Source: Xiphydria camelus
Taxonomy: Eukaryota; Arthropoda; Insecta; Hymenoptera; Xiphydriidae
Assembly: GCA_963678675.1 (NCBI GenBank)
Contig: OY783194.1
Location: 25,398,278 to 25,462,277 of the forward strand
Direction of reading: 5' to 3'
Length of the DNA stretch: 64,000 nucleotides
The stretch's first letter is position 1; each line of letters starts with the position of its first letter. Of the stretch, positions 58,740 to 64,000 are shown piece after piece. A model generated the notes under the pieces. That model was not told where the DNA came from. It made no database searches and was given only the letters and a program-made list of their open reading frames with translations. The position numbers were made by a program, and so were the translations under genes.

Positions 58740-59420
58740 CTTTTTTTATTGCAAATTTGAAAAATGTAGACAAAATAAATTGCCCGTGTATTTTTGCATT
58801 TTTCATTTTCAGCGTTATTTGAGCTGGAAAATGACATTTAAAAAATGGAGCTACGTCATTGTTCCAGGCGGAAAAGTTCTATACAATTTGTATTATATAT
58901 GGTCCATATGTGGATTTGGTCATATATAAATTATATGTACCTATATGACTTTTATATTAACCATATAAGGACTATATTTTGATTTTTTAATGTTTGTATA
59001 ATCCTGTACACATAGTCCGTATATGGTTAATATAGAAATCATATATAATCCATATACGTATGATCAAATCCACATAGGTATGTATATGCATCATATACAA
59101 AATTTATATTATATTTTCCGCCTGGGGTGTTGTAAACCCCACTCGCACTCGTTGTTTGGCATAAGTGCACCTCTACTGGCTCTTCGATGACGAAATAACT
59201 GCGTAACGATATTTAGAAATGCATACGTCATCGCTCAGTAAATCTATCTTACTCACACACTCGTTGCTTGGCACGAGTGCGTCTCTCTTGCATTTCGATG
59301 ACGTCACAACGTTGTAGAGAGAAATGCGTTATATCTTTACGAATAATTATTTTTTTCAGACATTTTATTTTTTGCACGATATTGAATATATAAGTATACA
59401 GATTACAAATTAAATTTTAA
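58740..59420. repeat. third member of the GAAAAAGAAAATGTCC long-arm family
   Basis: Shares TTTTTCATTTTCAGCGTTAT, GAGCTGGAAAA, GCTACGTCATTGT and the terminal AATAATTATTTTTTTCAGAC block with the right arm of 13049-14212. The module CACTCGTTG.TTGGCA.AAGTGC is present twice (about 59147 and 59255). It is split by a younger MITE at 58864-59125. Confidence 0.6.
58864..59125. repeat. CCAGGCGGAAAAGTTC-family MITE, full copy
   Basis: Starts CCAGGCGGAAAAGTTCTATA and ends TATATTTTCCGCCTGG. Arms are rich in CATATATGG/CCATATATG words; GGATTTGGTCATATATAAAT mirrors the block near 59,063-59,082. Relatives at 59652-60116, 62686-62797 and 63486-63588. Confidence 0.85.
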
Positions 59421-59651
59421 AATACGAATATTATTTGTAAAAAAAGATCGAGTTGACTACCGCGATCCGATAAAGCGTGCCATTATCCGTAAGTCGGCTC
59501 CACAGATAAAGCTGGTATAAGTTACGTACTCGCGAGATACGAGCATACCAAGCGCGGCTTTGCGGCGACAAGATTATCGTCCTTCGCAGGAAAGAGCGAG
59601 GGCAGATATTTCCTGAAAAAATCTGAAATTTACTCGCACGGCATTTCCTCC

Positions 59652-60116
59652 CCAGGCGGAACAGTTCTATATATCGCGGGTGACCCGGCAATACCTCCTA
59701 TGTCGAAATTTTCTGGAAAATGAGTTTTTCCTATCAGTGCAATAAGAAAACTAATTTAGTTTTCTTAAGTGCAATAAGAAAACCAATTTAGTTTTCTTAA
59801 GTGCAATAAGAAAACTAAATTAGTTTTCTTATTGCACTGATAGCAAAAACTCATTTTCCAGAAAATTTCGACATAGGAGGTATTGCCGGGTTACCCGCGA
59901 TATTTTGTATATGGCCCACATGTAGATTTGGTCATATATGAATTATATATTATTTCTATATTAACCATACAAGAGGACACTGTTTAGATTTTTGAATTTT
60001 CATATAATCCATATATAGTCCGTACATGGTTAATATAGAAATTATATATAATCCATATATGACCAAATCCACATACGGATCATATGCAAAATACATAGAA
60101 CATTTTCGCGCCTGCG
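59652..60116. repeat. CCAGGCGGAAAAGTTC-family MITE split by a hairpin insertion
   Basis: Left end CCAGGCGGAACAGTTCTATA, right end TAGAACATTTTCGCGCCTGC; internal GATTTGGTCATATATGAATT mirrors the block near 60,046-60,070. Interrupted at 59685-59899. Confidence 0.75.
59685..59899. repeat. 215-bp hairpin element with three 32-bp palindromic units
   Basis: Arms CGCGGGTGACCCGGCAATAC and GTATTGCCGGGTTACCCGCG enclose CTCCTATGTCGAAATTTTCT and its mirror. The loop contains three head-to-tail 32-bp units (59736-59767, 59768-59799, 59800-59831) starting AGTGCAATAAGAAAAC, each nearly self-complementary around AATTTAGTT. Confidence 0.85.
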
Positions 60117-60242
60117 TCCATCCTACATATCCGCATCATCACATGCAGTCCGTCTGTACCGGCGGGCAAGACGTAGCTTGGATTTCACACTCTCCCCTAA
60201 AATATCGCGGCGGGAAATTGCGCTGATATCGCGCCATGTAAT
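60117..60242. other. short spacer
   Basis: Unremarkable sequence between the split MITE and the large palindrome. Confidence 0.4.
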
Positions 60243-62252
60243 CGTAATAGTCCGGGAGGCAGCGACATTTTTACCGTGGTCATTTCACCAAGGCTGGTTT
60301 TCATTCACATGATAGATTCCATACTGTGTGTGAGCGAAATGCTTGTCAGCTGCCGCACCGGCGGTGGGGGTGTGTACAGTAGAGCCTCAAACGCGTAAAA
60401 AAACTAGAGAAATAAAGTGATATCACCAAAGTTCAATTTTTGTTTATGGTTTATTTACATTATGTAATTATAAAAAATCGTAGTCAGCTGGACATATTTC
60501 GGGGGGAAATGTGTCAGCTGGGGCAATAAACATGCAGCACGCCGGCTAAAGAGGCTGCGACTTTATCGACTTTTCCCCCGCAATTCGGCTAGCTGACTTT
60601 TATTTATATTTAATACAAGTAATACTGGTTCGTGCGGTCAAATTTCAACTTTAGGGCCGGTTTTACCAACACGGTATAAACGCGGTATAGCGCTATACTG
60701 AGAATAACCAGCAATAAGCCTTATGGTTATTCTCAGTATAGTGCTATACCGCGTTTATACCTGTTGGTAAAACCGGCCCTTAGTAGTATAAAGAGACATT
60801 ATATATTTTTTGCAACAAAAGATTCGATGGTTTATTTATATTATGTAATTATAAAAAATCGTAGTCAGCTGAACATATTTCGGGGGGAAATGTGTCAGCT
60901 GTTGACGTATACTTGCGCAATACAGACGCCACGTAAACTAATACCACCATGCTTTAAATTAAGTTATGTAATTGCTAATTGATTATATTTTATGAAAAAC
61001 ATCGTCAGATAGGTGTATAGTGGGGGTCAGTCTGTCAGCTGGGACAAAAAATATGCAGCGCACCGGCTAAAGAGGCTGCGCATTTATAATTTCAGCTGAC
61101 GACTTTTCCCCCGCAATTCAGCCAGCCGACTTTTATTTATATCTAGTACGAATAATAATAGTTCGTGTAATCAAATTTCAGCTGCAGTAGTATAAAGAAA
61201 TATGAAATTTATTGCTACAAAAGATCTACCAGAGATCCGCACTTCAGCTGTACCGCATGGCTTTTAGATATTTACTCTTACATTTATGAATATCGCCTTC
61301 TATACAATAAATCTTCTATTGATTTCTATAACTTATTTATTTCTAACAAATATTATTAAATAGTTAGATAATAATAAATAACATAATTAACTACAATAAT
61401 AATTATTATCGCCATTAAAATTGCAAGCAAGATAGACTCTTTTTAGACAATAAATTTCATGTTTCTTTATACTACCAGACCTGAAGTTTGATTATACGAA
61501 ACATTATTATTCGTACTAGATATAAATAAAAGTCGGCTGGCTGAATTGCGGGGGAAAAGTCGTCAGCTGAAATTATAAATGCGCAGCCTCTTTAGCCGGT
61601 GCGCTGCATGTTTTTTGTCCCAGCTGACGGACTGACCCCCACCATACACCTAGCTGATGACGTTTTTCATAAAATATAATGAATTAGTAATCACATAACT
61701 TAATTTAAAGTATGGTGGTATTAGTTTGCGTGGCGTCTGTATTGCGCAAGTATACGTCAACAGCTGCTACGATTTTTTATAATTACATAATGTAAATAAA
61801 CCATCGAATCTTTTGTGGCAAAAAATATAATGTCTCTTTATACTACTGAAGTTGAAATTTGATCGCACGAACCAGTATTACTTGTATTAAATATAAATAA
61901 AAATCAGCTAGCCGAATTGCGGGGGAAAAGTCGATAAAGTCGGAGCCTCTTTAGCCGGCGCGCTGCATGTTTATTGTCCCAGCTGACACATTTCCCCCCG
62001 AAATATGTCCGGCTGACTACGATTTTTTATAATTACATAATGTAAATAAACCATAAACAAGAATTGAACTTTGGTGATATCACTTTATTTCTCTAGTTTT
62101 TTTACGCGTTTGAAGCTCTACTGTACTCACCCCCACCGCCGGTGCGGCAGCTGACAAGCATTTCGCTCATACACAGTATGGAATCTATCATGTGAATGAA
62201 AACCAGCCTTGGTGAAATGACCACGGTAAAAGTGTCGCTGCCTCCCCGACTA
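60243..62252. mobile_element. 2.0-kb near-perfect palindrome (large fold-back element)
   Basis: Left arm about 60243-61210 and right arm about 61450-62252 are inverted copies around an AT-rich centre of about 240 bp. Mirrored landmarks: GGGAGGCAGCGACA at both outer ends; GTGGTCATTTCACCAAGGCT / AGCCTTGGTGAAATGACCAC; GATATCACCAAAGTTCAA and its mirror; CGGGGGGAAATGTGTCAGCT and its mirror. Each arm is modular: a block with CAGCTG, GGGGGAAA, GGCTAAAGAGGCTGCG and TTTTCCCCCGCAATTC recurs twice per arm. CAGCTG appears many times. No protein is encoded; the right arm lacks the small nested hairpin of the left arm. Confidence 0.9.
60654..60779. mobile_element. 126-bp hairpin MITE with TTA target duplication
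   Basis: TTA flanks at 60651-60653 and 60780-60782. Ends GGGCCGGTTTTACCAACACG and its near-complement, arms almost to the centre. Absent from the mirrored position in the right arm of the large palindrome, so it inserted after that structure formed. A 3-bp TWA duplication suggests PIF/Harbinger (inference). Confidence 0.85.
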
Positions 62253-63485
62253 TAACGGGCGGGGATCGGCGCGCGGGTCGCGACCTCAGCGAGACGGACA
62301 ATGGGGAAGGCGTCGCATCTAGGGCGTATTATATTCTTATAAGCGAAGTTCTTTGCACTGCGCCGCCTGCCGATGCACTTTCACCGGTGCGGCGGCGACG
62401 TCGCGTGCGGACTGCGCAAATTGCATTCACGTCTACTAGCTCCTCCGCGATGTGTACAGGAGATTTAATCGATTTCACGGGCAATTGCCATTGTGCGAAT
62501 CGCGAGAGCCCGTCGTGTTTTCCAAGAACGACTACAGAACGACTCGTGGGTGTCCATGGAGCGATCAGCTTTTTGTTTCATTGATGACGTTATTGCGGCT
62601 TTAATTTAGACACTGACGTAATCTATTCTCCATTCTTCTTTCGGGCTCTAATACTGCACGATGTACAAGGCGATACGCTTTATACACTACCGGGCGGAAA
62701 AGTTCCATATGAAAATCGTATAGCCTATTCCTTTACTACATCTCTTCCTATGTCTGGTCTCAAGGATAAGACCCTGTAGAACTTTTTGCCTGAGCTTCCC
62801 AGCGCGTAAAATACGTTTTCGCGATTGCCTTCCGCAGGCGCAGCAGTGCAGTCCAATTTATCGCGCAGACTACAAAGCGTATCGCTTAGTACTTACCTAC
62901 AATTGAGGATTCGAGAATCTCTAAAATTCCCGAAATTCTTCCTCCAAGTTCGCATTGTACGCGGTCATCGTATCAGCGTTGTATGGAATTCCACGACGTC
63001 GTGCGTGAAATTACTCGAGTTACTAGACCGTGAAATTCCGCGTGACGCTGTGGTATAACCTTACAGCCAATGTGTGTGTGTGTGTGTGTGTGTCCCCGGT
63101 CTCGCCTATATTTAGACATTAACTAACGGCATGATAATTTCATTAACGCGAATGAGGCGCGCGCCAAAGGCGTCACTTCGTTGGACGATACCGGTACGGC
63201 CGGTAGAACCCGTTCAACCGACGGCACGTCCAACGGATCGTTCAACGGGAAGAGACGTTTCTCCGTGTGACATCACGTAGTACGCTTCCACATGCGCGTT
63301 ATCAGCGATAGCGCTGTATGTACGTATGTGAAAGAAGATCGTGCGGAGGAACGGCTTTCGAGAGGATATCGACGCGTAGATAGATGATCGAAGATATTTT
63401 TAGTCTCGAGCAAACCCTTAAAAAAAATTCTCGCGACGCAGGTGTTTATTTTGCATACCGAGCATAACGCGGTATTGAACCGTAC
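62253..63485. other. no confident gene; CpG-rich, (TG)n at 63,071-63,093
   Basis: CpG-rich blocks with short frames. A short relative of the CCAGGCGG family lies at 62686-62797 (CCGGGCGGAAAAGTTCCATA ... GTAGAACTTTTTGCCTG). No Chd64 first exon recognised. Confidence 0.4.
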
Positions 63486-63588
63486 CCAGGCGGAAAAGTT
63501 CTATATATTTTGTATGTAATCCATATGTGTGGTTATGGTCATATATGGATTATATATGATTTCTACATTAACCTTCGAGCGCCTGCGT
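63486..63588. repeat. short CCAGGCGGAAAAGTTC-family copy
   Basis: Starts CCAGGCGGAAAAGTTCTATA, ends GCGCCTGCG; about 100 bp, a deletion derivative of the 262-bp copy. Confidence 0.75.
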
Positions 63589-64000
63589 GGGCGGCAAATT
63601 GGCCGCCTTTTTCGAAAAACGCGCGGCATTTCTTTATCAATGTGAATCGAACGGTGAAACCCTGACGTAATCTTCATTTACTCGTTTCTTCGCCAGATTT
63701 TGTATCCAAAAATTGATTTTTTGGATATAAGGATTTTTGAGTTAAACATGGGAATTTCTCCTTGCTATATCAGCGCGAATGGTTGGAGGATATCCCGCTA
63801 CGCCTCTCGGCATCTCGAGCATTTCCACGCCGATGCCGAGATGCGTTGGGAACGTAAACATAGGAATAACACCGAGTGACGGGTTAGCTGATTCCGAAGC
63901 TAACCACGAAAAACCTGGGAACGGGATAGGGCAGGAACCGGGGGATGCTGGAGGACGAGCCCGGAGCGAGCATTCGGTGCAGACGAGTCTTCGAAGCATC
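63589..64000. other. unassigned sequence with a - frame open at the window edge
   Basis: The - frame 63742-63999 reaches the window edge and encodes 85 residues containing MFTFPTHLGIGVEMLEMPRG, ending at TAA. I do not recognise it. Balanced composition makes it more interesting than the CpG-island frames, but no splice site or domain is seen. Confidence 0.3.

Noticed and set aside
59736..59831. Three 32-bp repeats considered as a CRISPR array
   Set aside because: Units abut with no spacers, are internally palindromic and sit in a eukaryotic MITE.

Overview
The window reads as nuclear DNA of an insect, most likely a hymenopteran and probably an ant. This is inferred from the intron-containing genes with GT-AG introns, a Chd64-type calponin gene, paired tetraspanins, CpG-rich islands in an AT-rich background, and a very heavy load of short palindromic DNA transposons. 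No prokaryotic operons, CRISPR arrays or intact rRNA genes are present.

Protein-coding content is concentrated between about 33 and 53 kb. Two tetraspanin genes lie in tandem on the + strand (38,010-40,066 and 44,814-47,139). They share a five-exon plan, all-phase-0 introns and identical lengths for exons 1 and 3. The second carries a large extra block in its big extracellular loop. They are followed by mitochondrial ribosomal protein S6 (48,289-49,132, +) and, convergently, by the 3' exons of a Chd64/transgelin-like calponin gene (51,803-52,989, -). The first coding exon of Chd64 was not found, so 53-64 kb may be its first intron. A possible two-exon small gene of unknown function (59 aa) lies at 33,048-33,383 (-). 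A decayed endonuclease-type mobile-element fragment lies at 28,640-28,960.

From 1 to 33 kb and from 53 to 64 kb I see no confident cellular gene. These stretches hold CpG-rich islands (about 1.6-4.4, 5.7-6.2, 6.9-7.8, 14.5-15.7, 21.3-22.9, 26.6-27.7 and 62.2-63.4 kb) separated by inverted-repeat elements. Several families recur: a CCAGATAGAC-ended family (about 1.0, 5.0, 16.9 and 30.7 kb), TTAA-flanked elements (8.0, 8.7 and 19.7 kb), a pair of about 1-kb elements with 3-bp TAA target duplications (18.1 and 57.0 kb), a CACTGAGAAA-type family that entered introns of both tetraspanins, a CCAGGCGGAAAAGTTC family clustered at 58.9-63.6 kb, a pogo/Tigger-type element (54.0 kb), and long fold-back elements (10.5, 27.6, 56.0 and 60.2 kb).

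The most striking structures are a 2-kb nearly perfect palindrome at 60,243-62,252 studded with CAGCTG motifs, and the way miniature transposons have become part of the tetraspanin transcription units. One ends about 10 nt upstream of an exon and supplies its polypyrimidine tract. Others begin within a few to about 40 nt of both stop codons, and one carries the first AATAAA downstream of the second gene.
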